Notes: generated from the sequence alone by a model not told the origin. Positions 7,965 through 16,841 are shown, counted from the stretch's first letter. The stretch: 64,000 nucleotides of DNA from Terasakiella sp033100395 (GCF_033100395.1 NZ_JAWLVJ010000002.1:189890-253889), one strand, 5' to 3'. A program made the numbers and translations.

Positions 7965-9722
7965 TCAGTTTTTATCAAGCAGCATGCCGATACGTTCGCT
8001 GTCGGTTTGTTCCATGATTTCTGTGGCCCGCGCGGTTTCAACCGTACCATCCATTTCCAGAAGGCGTTGTTTCACCCAGGGGATGCTGGACGCCCCCATG
8101 GAAAGGTCACGGATGCCCAGCCCAATCAGTAGCCCGGTATACTTTGGATTACCCGCAATTTCCCCGCAGACACTGATGGGGATGTTGTTTTTCTTCGCCG
8201 CCTGAGTGGTAAACTGGATCAAGCGCAGCACAGCGGGGTGCAGCGGTTCATAAAGATGGGCAACCGTTTCATCGGCCCGGTCGGTGGCGAGTGTATACAT
8301 GGTCAGATCGTTCGATCCGATGGCGAAAAATTCACAGACCTGGGCGAGGCTGTCCGCCGCCAAAGCAGCACCGGGGACTTCAATCATGGCACCAAGGGGC
8401 GGAAGATATTCTGGCAGGTCAATGCCGTCATTGCGCATGCGATGCGCCACACTATGCAGGATACGCCGGGCTTGGCGCACATCATTCACGCTGGTGACCA
8501 TGGGCAGCAGAATACGGATGGGTCCATGAACAGCCGCGCGCAAAATGGCGCGATATTGGGTTTCCAGCAGGTCCGGACGGTTCAGCGACAGACGAATACC
8601 ACGCATACCAAGAGGCGAACAGATGCTATCGCCAAAATCTTCGATCAGGGAACGCGCCGTCTTTTCCCCGCCGATATCAAGCGTGCGCACAGTGACGGGC
8701 TTGCCGTCCATGGCGGTGACCAAAGATTTGAAGGTTTGATACTGGTCTTCTTCACTGGGCAAATCTTCGCAGTTCATATACATGAATTCACTGCGCAGCA
8801 GGCCAATGCCTTCTCCACCATTTTTCTTGACCAGATCGACTTCTAAAGGCAGTTCAACGTTCGCCATCAGGCTGACTTTCAGCCCGTCGTTGGTAATGGC
8901 CTGGCGGTCACGCAAATGATTTAGTTCGGCTAGGTTTTCCTGATTGGTTTTGGCAAGGGCCTGATAATGGTTTTTTGTTTTCTGGGTCGGATTAATGATG
9001 ATCTTTCCGGCTGTGCCATCAATGATCAGTGCATCGCCGTTGGATACTTTGCCCAGAATACCTGCAATTCCCAAGACCGCCGGAATGCCAAGGGCACGTG
9101 CCATAATGGCGGTGTGGCTTTCCGGTCCGCCAAGGGCAGTACAGAAACCAAAAACCGTATCCGGGTGCATCAGCGCCGTATCTGCAGGTGTCAGTTCTTC
9201 GGCGATGACGATGGCATCTTTATCCAGGTCCTGTAGCAAGGGCGGGGCGGTGTTGCTGAGGTTGCGTAAAATACGTTCAGCGACCTGATGGATATCTGAC
9301 TGACGTGATGCAATATAGGCATCATCAAGCGCTTTGAAACCCTGCACGATTTCTTGCAGTACATGCTGAACAGAACTTTCCGCATTGACCGCATTGTTCT
9401 GGATATAGGTTTCAATCCCGCGCACAAGGCGCGACCCTTTGAGCATATGGACATGCGCATCCAGCATGAAGCCAAGTTCTTCAGCGGCCGCATCCGGCAA
9501 GCCTTTGGATTTGGCTTTCAGGGCTTCCAGCTGGTCAATGGACTGGTTCAGTGCTTCTTCAAAACGTTGGATTTCGTTTTGAATCTCATCTTCCCTGATG
9601 AAATATTCAGCGATATCCACAGATCCGTTTTCACGGACCTGGGCGACACCAAATCCAATGCCCGGGGCAACACCAAGGCCCACAAGGATTTGTTCTGATT
9701 TAGTCTTCGCCAAATTTATCAT
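7965..9722 (-). CDS. ptsI: PTS enzyme I (phosphoenolpyruvate-protein phosphotransferase)
   Basis: This 585-aa protein has the length of a classical enzyme I with no N-terminal GAF domain. It takes phosphate from PEP and passes it to HPr. The phospho-His sits in GGPESHTAIMARALGIPAV, inside the swivel domain. The PEP-binding TIM barrel is marked by GEGIGLLRSEFMYM, TLDIGGEK, and near the end by FAIGSNDLTMYTLATDR and SVCGEIAGN. The gene overlaps ptsH by 23 bases and is the last gene of the leftward chvI-chvG-hprK-rapZ-EIIA-ptsH-ptsI run. No sugar permease (EIIB/EIIC) is present, so the system looks regulatory. Confidence 0.97.
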   Translation of the reverse strand: MINLAKTKSEQILVGLGVAPGIGFGVAQVRENGSVDIAEYFIREDEIQNEIQRFEEALNQSIDQLEALKAKSKGLPDAAAEELGFMLDAHVHMLKGSRLVRGIETYIQNNAVNAESSVQHVLQEIVQGFKALDDAYIASRQSDIHQVAERILRNLSNTAPPLLQDLDKDAIVIAEELTPADTALMHPDTVFGFCTALGGPESHTAIMARALGIPAVLGIAGILGKVSNGDALIIDGTAGKIIINPTQKTKNHYQALAKTNQENLAELNHLRDRQAITNDGLKVSLMANVELPLEVDLVKKNGGEGIGLLRSEFMYMNCEDLPSEEDQYQTFKSLVTAMDGKPVTVRTLDIGGEKTARSLIEDFGDSICSPLGMRGIRLSLNRPDLLETQYRAILRAAVHGPIRILLPMVTSVNDVRQARRILHSVAHRMRNDGIDLPEYLPPLGAMIEVPGAALAADSLAQVCEFFAIGSNDLTMYTLATDRADETVAHLYEPLHPAVLRLIQFTTQAAKKNNIPISVCGEIAGNPKYTGLLIGLGIRDLSMGASSIPWVKQRLLEMDGTVETARATEIMEQTDSERIGMLLDKN

Positions 9723-9978
9723 TTACCAATGTTGCAATGGCATCCATGGCTTCTTCGGCACGTGGCCCGTCGGTTTTGACATCAATCGAGGTGCCGATGG
9801 AAGCTGCCAGCATCAAAAGGCCCATGATGGAATTGCCGGAAACTTCCTGTCCGCCTTTGGAGACAAGAATGGTCGTGCCTTCATATTCGGCAACGGTTTT
9901 GACAAATTTGGCAGCTGCGCGGGCATGCAGGCCGCGCTGGTTCTGGATTTCCAAGGTCTGGGAAAGGGGAGTCGTCAT
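9700..9978 (-). CDS. ptsH: HPr phosphocarrier protein
   Basis: This is a 92-aa HPr. The active-site motif is NQRGLHARAAAKF, with His-18 accepting phosphate from enzyme I. The regulatory serine, which HPr kinase modifies, is Ser-50 in VSGNSIMGLLML. HPr passes phosphate to the EIIA encoded just upstream. Its Ser phosphorylation by HprK (11290-11724) would reduce the phosphorelay. It sits 11 bases after the EIIA gene and its end overlaps the ptsI start by 23 bases, so the three are translationally coupled. Confidence 0.97.
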   Translation of the reverse strand: MTTPLSQTLEIQNQRGLHARAAAKFVKTVAEYEGTTILVSKGGQEVSGNSIMGLLMLAASIGTSIDVKTDGPRAEEAMDAIATLVNDKFGED

Positions 9979-9989
9979 AGATTTGGTAC

Positions 9990-10391
9990 TTAGTCTTGGC
10001 CCAGCAGATGTGAGGCGATGTTGATATATTTGCGACCTGCGTCCTGACCCTGTGCGGCCGTTTCTGCAAGACTTTCGTTTTTACGCACACTTGCCAGTTT
10101 CACCAGCATGGGCAGGTTGACCCCGGCGATGACTTCGACCGTGGCTTTATCCATGATGGAAATCGCAAGGTTGGAAGGAGTCCCGCCGAACATGTCGGTC
10201 AGGAGAATAACACCGTCGCCGCTGTCACAGTTGGAGACTTGTTCCAGAATGTCGCTTCTGCGTTGTTCCATATCATCATCCGGTCCAATACAGACAGATG
10301 AGACATTTTCTTGTGGGCCGACAACATGCTCTAGCGCAGCAATAAGTTCATCAGCGAGACGTCCGTGCGTAACCAGCACCATACCGATCAT
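9990..10391 (-). CDS. manX: PTS EIIA component, mannose family (regulatory)
   Basis: This 133-aa protein is a single mannose-class EIIA domain. The phosphorylatable His is residue 9 in MVLVTHGRLADEL, and the family loop LLTDMFGGTPSNLA is present. It receives phosphate from HPr. In alphaproteobacteria this EIIA is found without EIIB or EIIC partners and is used for signalling rather than sugar uptake. Here too it is flanked by rapZ and ptsH with no permease genes. The gene name is the one commonly used in related genomes; no mannose transport is implied. Confidence 0.92.
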   Translation of the reverse strand: MIGMVLVTHGRLADELIAALEHVVGPQENVSSVCIGPDDDMEQRRSDILEQVSNCDSGDGVILLTDMFGGTPSNLAISIMDKATVEVIAGVNLPMLVKLASVRKNESLAETAAQGQDAGRKYINIASHLLGQD

Positions 10392-10441
10392 TCGTTCTCT
10401 TCCCCTAGGTCGTCATAAAATTGTAAGCTGGCTATCTTGGT

Positions 10442-11293
10442 TCAGTGAGAGCTTTTCGTCAACTCACGATGTTGCAATTGCGCATTTTCCCCGATTTTTT
10501 CCAGCCATTCATTGAGTTTTCGGGCAATGAAAACTGATCTGTGTTGCCCGCCTGTACAGCCAATGGCAATGGTCAGGTAACTTTTGCCTTCTGCGGCGTA
10601 GCGCGGAAGCAAAGGTTGAATAAGGGTTTTTAAATTCTTAAAAAAGCTGTCGAACCCTTCATCCTTGCTGACATATGCCCCGACTTTATCGTCTTCGCCT
10701 GTCAGGGCACGCAAAGACTGGTCATAATAGGGATTGCGCAGGAAACGCACGTCAAACACCAGATCAGCTTCGCGCGGGATTCCTTTTTTGAAGGAAAAAG
10801 ACGTCACAAAAATGCTCAGCGGTTTTTTGTCATCTAACGAAAAATGACCCTGCAAAATACGCTTGCAGTCCTTGATCGCCATATTGGTGGTATCGATCAC
10901 CAGATCGCAGCGATCCTGCAGCGGTGCAAGAATTTGGCGTTCGTGTCGAATGCCGTCTGATACCGGACGTTCATCAGCAAGCGGGTGGCGATGTCGTGTT
11001 TCTACATAACGGCGTTCAATGATTTCATCTTCGCAATCCAGAAAGACGACAGACAGATCAAGGGCTTTATCTTCTTTGATTTTATCCAGTTCCACCAGTA
11101 ACGGATCAACACCAAAGCCGCGGGTGCGGATGTCGATGCCGACAGCCATGGGCTTGTCGCTGCCAACCAGTTGCGGCAACAGGGACAGCGGCACCCCGTC
11201 GATGGTTTCATAGCCCATATCTTCCAGGATTTTCAGGCTGGTTGTGATCCCGGCACCGGACAGGCCTGTTACGATTAAGATTTTCTGCATCAT
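10442..11293 (-). CDS. rapZ: RapZ-family nucleotide-binding protein with an altered P-loop
   Basis: This 283-aa protein is a full-length RapZ (formerly YvcJ/YhbJ) homologue. In enterobacteria RapZ targets the small RNA GlmZ to RNase E and senses glucosamine-6-phosphate. The N-terminal P-loop region reads VTGLSGAGITTSLKILEDMGYE. The family normally has GAGKS/T or GAGRS/T here, and in this protein the basic residue is Ile (GAGITTS). The C-terminal RNA/metabolite-binding signature IAIGCTGGQHRSVFIARKL is intact. The gene overlaps hprK by 4 bases. I infer that the C-terminal function is kept while ATP/GTP binding may be weak or lost. Confidence 0.92.
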   Translation of the reverse strand: MMQKILIVTGLSGAGITTSLKILEDMGYETIDGVPLSLLPQLVGSDKPMAVGIDIRTRGFGVDPLLVELDKIKEDKALDLSVVFLDCEDEIIERRYVETRHRHPLADERPVSDGIRHERQILAPLQDRCDLVIDTTNMAIKDCKRILQGHFSLDDKKPLSIFVTSFSFKKGIPREADLVFDVRFLRNPYYDQSLRALTGEDDKVGAYVSKDEGFDSFFKNLKTLIQPLLPRYAAEGKSYLTIAIGCTGGQHRSVFIARKLNEWLEKIGENAQLQHRELTKSSH

Positions 11294-11724
11294 TCAACCC
11301 GTTCAATGTGTCCCAGTTTCACCGCAAGTGCGAGGGAGACCTTGGCCGCTGCACTTGCTTCAAAGGGATTGAGGCGCACGACAGGTAAGGTTACGTCGTC
11401 AATTTCTGTTGTTTCGTCTTCTGGCATGCGTTCCAGTTCTTGTGCTGACGACAGATCAATTACCAGTTTGATAGCTGTAGCATCCAAATGTTGCAGCTTG
11501 ATGATACCCAGATGGCGCACTTCAAAAAGACCTGCGATGGTGGGGGGCGCAAAGGCGATCAGGTCTGCCCCCTTTTTCATGACTTCGACCCGGTCGTCGC
11601 TGATCAGTTGGGCGCCTTGTTCAATCAGGCGCAGGGCAAGGTCGGATTTACCCGCCCCGCTTGGGCCGCGCAAAAGGATACCTTGTTGGTCAACGGCGAT
11701 GGCTGTGGCGTGAAGTTGGCTCAT
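11290..11724 (-). CDS. hprK: HPr kinase/phosphorylase, short alphaproteobacterial form
   Basis: This 144-aa protein corresponds to the catalytic C-terminal domain only of HprK, which is normal for alphaproteobacteria. The Walker A is LLRGPSGAGKSDLALRLIE (residues ~17-35), and the acidic HPr-kinase region follows (ISDDRVEV). It phosphorylates or dephosphorylates HPr on the regulatory serine. It overlaps rapZ by 4 bases at its 3' end and chvG by 4 bases at its 5' end, so it is translated as part of the chvI-chvG-hprK-rapZ-EIIA-ptsH-ptsI unit. This order is conserved in many alphaproteobacteria. Confidence 0.95.
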   Translation of the reverse strand: MSQLHATAIAVDQQGILLRGPSGAGKSDLALRLIEQGAQLISDDRVEVMKKGADLIAFAPPTIAGLFEVRHLGIIKLQHLDATAIKLVIDLSSAQELERMPEDETTEIDDVTLPVVRLNPFEASAAAKVSLALAVKLGHIERVE

Positions 11725-13328
11725 GTAATTGGCATGGCGACGCTAAAACGTGCCCCTTTAATGGTGTTGTTCGGACCCATGATATTTTGTGCAGCAATGG
11801 TGCCGCCATGGGCTTCGATGATTTGTTTGGAAATGGCAAGCCCCAGACCGGAATGGTTGCCGAATTCGTCTGCTTCGGGGCGTTCTGTATAAAACCGCTT
11901 AAAGATTTTTTCTTCATTGCCAGGCGGAATGCCTGGTCCTTCATCTTCTACAGCAATGGTAACGATGCTGTTTTCCAGTTTGGCCGACAAGGTAATGGTC
12001 CCGCCTTCCGGCGAGAAGGTGACCGCATTACCAATCAGGTTCTGGAAGACCTGGACCAAGCGGCTTTCCATGCCTGCGACTTTGAAGTTTGTCCCGCCAT
12101 CTGTTTTCAGCACCAACTGTGGGGCGCTTGAGGTTTTGCCGTCTGCTTCCAGTGGGGTCTGGTGAATATCAACCAGGGTGTTGAGCATGGCATGCAGGTC
12201 GACGGTTTCTGATTTCGCCCGCGACATTTCAGCATCGACGCGAGATGCTTCGGAAATGTCACTGATCAGTCGATCCAAGCGTGACACATCATGCTGGATA
12301 ATATCCATCAGTCGTTTTTGCGCATCCGGGTTATCCACGCGCGCGGCTGTTTCAACCGCACTGCGCATTGACGTTAGTGGATTTTTCAATTCGTGGGAAA
12401 CATCAGCAGCGAAGCTTTCAATTGCATCCATCCGGTGCCAAAGCGCGTCTGTCATCTGGCGCATGGCAAGGGACAGGTCGCCGATTTCATCTTTGCGGTT
12501 TGTCAGATCCGGGATTTCATCACGCTGGTTCATCCCTTTGCGCATGGTATGGGCAGCTTTGGACAGCTTGCGCAATGGCCGGGCGATGGTTCCGGCGAAA
12601 TAAAGCGACAGCAGGATGGTCACAGCAAATGAGATCAAAAAGACTTTGAAGATATGGATGCGCACGTCAAACAAGGCGGCTTCGATATCTTCTGATCCCT
12701 TGGACAGTAGCAAGGCCCCCAGCACGTGGTCTTCGCGCGTCACAGGGACAGCTACACTGGTCATGATGCCACCATCAACCGTTTCGCGGATCATGCCGCT
12801 ATATTCACCTTGCAAGGCCATGACGGCTTCGGGGAAATGCTGGGCACGCTGGATGGGCGGGTCGATATAAAGCGGCAGGTCTTCTTCACCAAAAATCACA
12901 CGGGAGCTAAACTCCTGTGCCAGACGCAGGCCTTTTTCAATCAGGCTTTCATCGGCATGGATGGAATTTTCAGCCGACCTTCGGATCAATTCCCCACTAT
13001 CAGCCATCAGCGATCCATCCAGGGCGAACAGACGGGCACGGGTGCCTTTCTGCACCAGGCGGCGCACCATTTGGCGCGCGGCACTGAAGACCAGTTGCTT
13101 GTTTTCATTGATGTGACTGGCAGAGGCGCCTTCACCCAGGGCTGCGGCAAACATCTCGCCCTGTGTTTCAAGGCTTGTGATTTCTGAAAGGATCAGGCCG
13201 CGACGATATTCCCCCAGATAAAGGATGCCGACCACAAGAATACCAAGGGCCAGCATATTCACGGCCAGAATACGCAACGTTATGGGGGAGAACATGCGGG
13301 TAGAACGATTGCTAAGGGGAAGGTTCAT
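11721..13328 (-). CDS. chvG: Sensor histidine kinase ChvG
   Basis: This 535-aa membrane kinase has a first transmembrane helix near residues 17-37 (ILAVNMLALGILVVGILYLG). A ~200-residue periplasmic sensor domain follows, then a second helix (FKVFLISFAVTILLSLYFAG), HAMP, a HisKA domain with phospho-His in FAADVSHELKNPLTSMRS, and a HATPase domain (N box NLIGNAV, G boxes DEGPGIP and SGLGLAIS). ChvG kinases respond to acid or envelope stress and control exopolysaccharide, motility and central carbon genes through ChvI, encoded just upstream. It overlaps hprK by 4 bases, linking stress signalling with PTS regulation. Confidence 0.93.
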   Translation of the reverse strand: MNLPLSNRSTRMFSPITLRILAVNMLALGILVVGILYLGEYRRGLILSEITSLETQGEMFAAALGEGASASHINENKQLVFSAARQMVRRLVQKGTRARLFALDGSLMADSGELIRRSAENSIHADESLIEKGLRLAQEFSSRVIFGEEDLPLYIDPPIQRAQHFPEAVMALQGEYSGMIRETVDGGIMTSVAVPVTREDHVLGALLLSKGSEDIEAALFDVRIHIFKVFLISFAVTILLSLYFAGTIARPLRKLSKAAHTMRKGMNQRDEIPDLTNRKDEIGDLSLAMRQMTDALWHRMDAIESFAADVSHELKNPLTSMRSAVETAARVDNPDAQKRLMDIIQHDVSRLDRLISDISEASRVDAEMSRAKSETVDLHAMLNTLVDIHQTPLEADGKTSSAPQLVLKTDGGTNFKVAGMESRLVQVFQNLIGNAVTFSPEGGTITLSAKLENSIVTIAVEDEGPGIPPGNEEKIFKRFYTERPEADEFGNHSGLGLAISKQIIEAHGGTIAAQNIMGPNNTIKGARFSVAMPIT

Positions 13329-13349
13329 TTCAATGTGGTAAAGCCCGTC

Positions 13350-14063
13350 TTAGGACTCTACGGTCTCCTTATAGCGATAGCCCACACCATAGAGGGTTTC
13401 GATCTGGTTGAAGTCATTATCCACCAGTTTGAATTTCTTGCGCACCCGTTTGATATGGCTGTCGATGGTGCGATCATCCACATAGATATGTTCGCCGTAA
13501 GCTGCATCAATCAACTGATCGCGGCTTTTCACGTGACCGGGGTGGCGTGCCAGCGATTCAACGATCAGGAATTCAGTTACAGTCAGATTGACATGTTCCT
13601 TTTTCCAGGCACACAGATGACGTCCTGCATCCAGCAAAAGCGGTCCGCGCTGCATGACATCTTCTGAGTTGTTGGAATTGTTCTTGTCCTGACGCATGGC
13701 ATCCTGACGACGGATTAGGACGCGGATACGTTCCAGCAATAGCCGCTGGGAAAAGGGCTTGCGGATAAAGTCATCTGCGCCCATGCGCAGGCCCAAAAGC
13801 TCGTCAATCTCATCATCCTTTGACGTCAGAAAGATCACCGGAACCTGGCTTTCTTTGCGCAACTGTCCCAGCATTTCCATGCCATCCATACGTGGCATTT
13901 TGATGTCCAAAACCACAAGGTCCGGTGGATTATTCATGATCCCGGCGAGGCCTTCTTCCCCGTCGCGGTACGTGCGAACGCTATAGCCTTCGGCTTCAAG
14001 AAGGATGGAAACAGAAGTGATGATATTGCGATCATCATCCACAAGTGCAATCGTATGTGCCAC
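13350..14063 (-). CDS. chvI: Response regulator ChvI
   Basis: This 237-aa OmpR-family regulator has a receiver domain (acidic pocket VDDDR, phospho-Asp in LVVLDIKMPRMDGMEML, Lys in FLTSKDDE) followed by a winged-helix DNA-binding domain (SRDQLIDAAYG...RTIDSHIKRVRKKFK). It is the cognate regulator of ChvG, encoded 21 bases downstream, and is the first gene of the leftward PTS cluster. In related bacteria ChvI controls pckA, which here lies about 1.1 kb away on the other strand beyond a HugZ-like gene. The 146-base gap to that gene's GTG should contain the divergent promoters. Confidence 0.94.
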   Translation of the reverse strand: MAHTIALVDDDRNIITSVSILLEAEGYSVRTYRDGEEGLAGIMNNPPDLVVLDIKMPRMDGMEMLGQLRKESQVPVIFLTSKDDEIDELLGLRMGADDFIRKPFSQRLLLERIRVLIRRQDAMRQDKNNSNNSEDVMQRGPLLLDAGRHLCAWKKEHVNLTVTEFLIVESLARHPGHVKSRDQLIDAAYGEHIYVDDRTIDSHIKRVRKKFKLVDNDFNQIETLYGVGYRYKETVES

Positions 14064-14209
14064 GAGATTTATCCTGGGTCAGTCATTAAAAACGTTTCTG
14101 TTTAAGCGATAGCATTGCAGCAAAAATGGTTCAAGTTTCCAGATGCGATGCCGTTGTAAAAGATGTAGGATTTCTGACAATTATTTAAAGATCAAGCATG
14201 AGGATAGCC

Positions 14210-14944
14210 GTGAGCGATATCGAAAAACAGAGACGTGCAAATCTGGATGGCATCGATGTTGGGTTTGAATGCCGCAAGATCGCACGTGCCTGTCAAAGCG
14301 GGGCGCTGGCGACTATGGATCGGGAGGCACAGACGCCTTATGTGTCTTTTTGCGCTTTCGCCACTGATGCTTTTGGGCAACCGATTTTTCTGTTTTCCGA
14401 TCTGGCAGATCACACCCAGAATATCGCTATCGATGATGGTGTCTCGTTTCTGTGCGAACAAGCCTCGCACCTTTCAAACCCGCAAGCTGGACCTCGCGTC
14501 ACCCTGGTTGGGAGGGTGGAAAAAATCACGGATGACGAAATTTGCACATTATTTTTGCAGCAGCATCCATCGGCTAAAATGTATGCAGCTTTTGGTGATT
14601 TTAATTTTTATCGCCTGAACGTCGAAAAGGCGCACTATGTGGGCGGTTTTGGCCGGGCAATTTGGGTTGAACGGGAAATCTATATGGGCGACTCCGCAGC
14701 TTCCTTGAACTTTTTTAAACTGCAGGGGGAATTAATTACGCATTTGAATGCCGATTTCCCCGACCTTGCCCGTATTTGCGCAACAAAATTACTCAAACAA
14801 CGGGGGAAGAATTGGCAACTGTTGCGTATTGACGCTGATGGGATGGTTCTGAAACTGGCCTCTAAAACCCTGCGCTATCCTTTTGAAAATCCGCTTAAAA
14901 CTCCAGAAGAAATGCTGAATTTAGCAGCCGAAATATGTGCCTAA
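14210..14944 (+). CDS. HugZ-like FMN-binding split-barrel protein (pyridoxamine oxidase-like)
   Basis: This protein of about 244 aa resembles the HugZ / pyridoxamine 5'-phosphate oxidase-like family. The N-terminal FMN-binding split barrel (ACQSGALATMD, PIFLFSDLADHTQN, RVTLVGRVEKI) is followed by the family motif YAAFGDFNFYRLNVEKAHYVGGFGRA and a C-terminal domain of the DUF2470 type. Characterised relatives degrade or bind haem. I prefer the GTG at 14210, which has AGGA at 14201-14204 five bases upstream; the in-frame ATG at 14198 has no ribosome site. The gene sits between chvI and pckA, which are adjacent in many relatives, so it looks like an insertion into a conserved block. Confidence 0.82.
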   Translation: MSDIEKQRRANLDGIDVGFECRKIARACQSGALATMDREAQTPYVSFCAFATDAFGQPIFLFSDLADHTQNIAIDDGVSFLCEQASHLSNPQAGPRVTLVGRVEKITDDEICTLFLQQHPSAKMYAAFGDFNFYRLNVEKAHYVGGFGRAIWVEREIYMGDSAASLNFFKLQGELITHLNADFPDLARICATKLLKQRGKNWQLLRIDADGMVLKLASKTLRYPFENPLKTPEEMLNLAAEICA

Positions 14945-14980
14945 ATTCTTAGTTGCAAAAAAAACGAAATAAAAATGCAA

Positions 14981-15025
14981 TGAGGCGGTTGTTTTGAAGG
15001 GATTCTAGGAGTATTCTCCGCCTCA
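14981..15025. promoter_or_regulatory. Inverted repeat in the pckA leader
   Basis: An 8-base perfect inverted repeat, TGAGGCGG (14981-14988) and CCGCCTCA (15018-15025), lies about 120 bases upstream of the pckA start. The loop of 29 bases contains a smaller GGAG/CTCC palindrome. No T-run follows, so a terminator is unlikely. It could be a regulator binding site or a structured leader for pckA control. It could also be the processed 3' end of the preceding HugZ-like transcript. Confidence 0.35.
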
Positions 15026-15146
15026 CTTTAAGGCAGGGGTGCTTGCTTTTTGAGCAGTTCGTGTCGTGAAGTATTTATTAGCCGGATCATAAATCTGCTT
15101 GCGTGCAAACAGGAGTTGCAACACAAGCCCCACTAGGAGAACGACG

Positions 15147-16781
15147 GTGCAAAACGCTGGAGCTGTTCAAAGTAGCCCTACACAAACGACTATCGACCTA
15201 TCCAAATACGGTATCGAAAACGCCCAAGAAATTGTCTACAACCCTTCTTACGACCTACTGTTTGAAGAAGAAACCAAAGCTGGTCTCGAAGGCTTTGAAA
15301 AAGGAATTGTCACCGAACTGGGTGCTGTTTCTGTGGACACGGGCATTTTTACTGGTCGCTCCCCAAAAGACAAATATATCGTTAAAGATGAGACCACCAA
15401 AGACACGGTTTGGTGGGCTGATCAGGGCAAAAACGATAACAAAGCCATCACACAAGACGTATGGAATGACCTGAAAGGTCTTGTGACAGAACAGCTGTCC
15501 GGCAAGCGTCTGTTTGTTGTTGATACTTTCTGTGGGGCAAATGAAGACACACGTTTGAAAGTGCGTTTCATCACAGAAGTTGCATGGCAGGCACACTTCG
15601 TTAAAAACATGTTCATCCGTCCAACGGACGAAGAACTGGCGTCTTACGAGCCTGACTTCATCGTTATGAATGGTGCAAAGACTGTGAACCCGAACTGGGA
15701 AGCACAAGGTCTGAACTCTGAAAACTTCGTTGCATTCAACGTGACTGAAAAAATGCAGCTGATCGGCGGCACCTGGTACGGTGGCGAGATGAAAAAAGGT
15801 ATGTTCTCCATGATGAACTACCTGCTGCCCCTGCAAGGCATCGCGTCCATGCACTGCTCTGCCAACGTTGGCAAAGACGGTGACACAGCTGTCTTCTTCG
15901 GTCTTTCCGGGACTGGTAAAACAACCCTGTCTGCTGATCCAAAGCGTGAGCTGATCGGTGATGACGAACATGGCTGGGACGACAATGGCGTCTTTAACTT
16001 TGAAGGTGGTTGTTATGCGAAAACAATCAACCTGTCCAAAGAGAACGAGCCAGACATCTACAACGCAATCCGTCGTGATGCACTGCTGGAAAACGTAACT
16101 GTTTCTGAAGATGGCAAGATCGATTTTGACGACAACTCAAAAACAGAAAACACCCGTGTTTCTTATCCGATCTACCACATTGATAACATCGTCAAGCCTG
16201 TCTCTAAAGCTGGTCACGCCAAAAAAGTGATCTTCCTGACGGCTGATGCGTTCGGTGTTCTGCCTCCGGTTTCCAAACTGACGCCTGAGCAAACTCAGTA
16301 TTACTTCCTGTCAGGTTTCACAGCGAAACTGGCTGGTACTGAGCGTGGTATCACAGAACCAACACCAACATTCTCTTCTTGTTTCGGTGCAGCATTCCTG
16401 ACACTTCACCCAACGACTTACTCTAAAGTTCTGGTGGAACGCATGAATGCATCTGGTGCAGAAGCTTACCTGGTCAACACAGGTTGGAACGGCACTGGCA
16501 AGCGTATCTCCATTAAAGATACACGCGCAATCATTGACGGTATTCTGGATGGGTCCATTGAAGATGCAGAATTCAAAGCGCTGCCATTCTTCAATCTGGC
16601 AGTTCCTCAGTCTCTGCCAAATTGCGACCCAGGCATCATGAACCCACAAGACACATATGCTGATGTGGCCGAATGGGAAGAAAAAGCCAAGAAGCTTGCT
16701 TCTATGTTTGTTGAAAACTTCGAGCGTTTCACAGACAACGAAGAAGGTAAAAATCTGGTTGCTGCTGGTCCGGCACTTTAA
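15147..16781 (+). CDS. pckA: Phosphoenolpyruvate carboxykinase (ATP)
   Basis: This enzyme converts oxaloacetate and ATP to PEP, CO2 and ADP, the first committed step of gluconeogenesis. The start is GTG at 15147, six bases after a strong AGGAGA (15135-15140), giving 544 aa. A longer frame from 15099 has no such site. Motifs present are the oxaloacetate-binding TGIFTGRSPKDKYIV, the P-loop FFGLSGTGKTTLSAD, the metal/kinase-2 region LIGDDEHGWD, and GGEMKKGMFSMMNYLLP. It lies near chvI/chvG and the PTS genes, as in many alphaproteobacteria, consistent with control by carbon status. Codon use is visibly biased, as expected for a highly expressed gene. Confidence 0.97.
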   Translation: MQNAGAVQSSPTQTTIDLSKYGIENAQEIVYNPSYDLLFEEETKAGLEGFEKGIVTELGAVSVDTGIFTGRSPKDKYIVKDETTKDTVWWADQGKNDNKAITQDVWNDLKGLVTEQLSGKRLFVVDTFCGANEDTRLKVRFITEVAWQAHFVKNMFIRPTDEELASYEPDFIVMNGAKTVNPNWEAQGLNSENFVAFNVTEKMQLIGGTWYGGEMKKGMFSMMNYLLPLQGIASMHCSANVGKDGDTAVFFGLSGTGKTTLSADPKRELIGDDEHGWDDNGVFNFEGGCYAKTINLSKENEPDIYNAIRRDALLENVTVSEDGKIDFDDNSKTENTRVSYPIYHIDNIVKPVSKAGHAKKVIFLTADAFGVLPPVSKLTPEQTQYYFLSGFTAKLAGTERGITEPTPTFSSCFGAAFLTLHPTTYSKVLVERMNASGAEAYLVNTGWNGTGKRISIKDTRAIIDGILDGSIEDAEFKALPFFNLAVPQSLPNCDPGIMNPQDTYADVAEWEEKAKKLASMFVENFERFTDNEEGKNLVAAGPAL

Positions 16782-16807
16782 GTCAGACACCAGACTTTCT
16801 TTAAAGG

Positions 16808-16841
16808 CGCCCTGCATGGAAATGTGCAGGGCGTTTTTTTT
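16808..16841 (+). terminator. Rho-independent terminator of pckA
   Basis: A 9-bp perfect stem (CGCCCTGCA at 16808-16816 with TGCAGGGCG at 16825-16833) with an 8-base loop is followed directly by a run of eight T. It lies 27 bases after the pckA stop. Confidence 0.92.

Noticed and set aside
8238..8846. 202-aa forward frame opposite ptsI
   Set aside because: It lies wholly antisense to conserved ptsI sequence and shows no protein-like motifs.
15255..15971. Long reverse frame opposite pckA
   Set aside because: It is a shadow of the strongly biased pckA codons, with no ribosome site and no family-like sequence.
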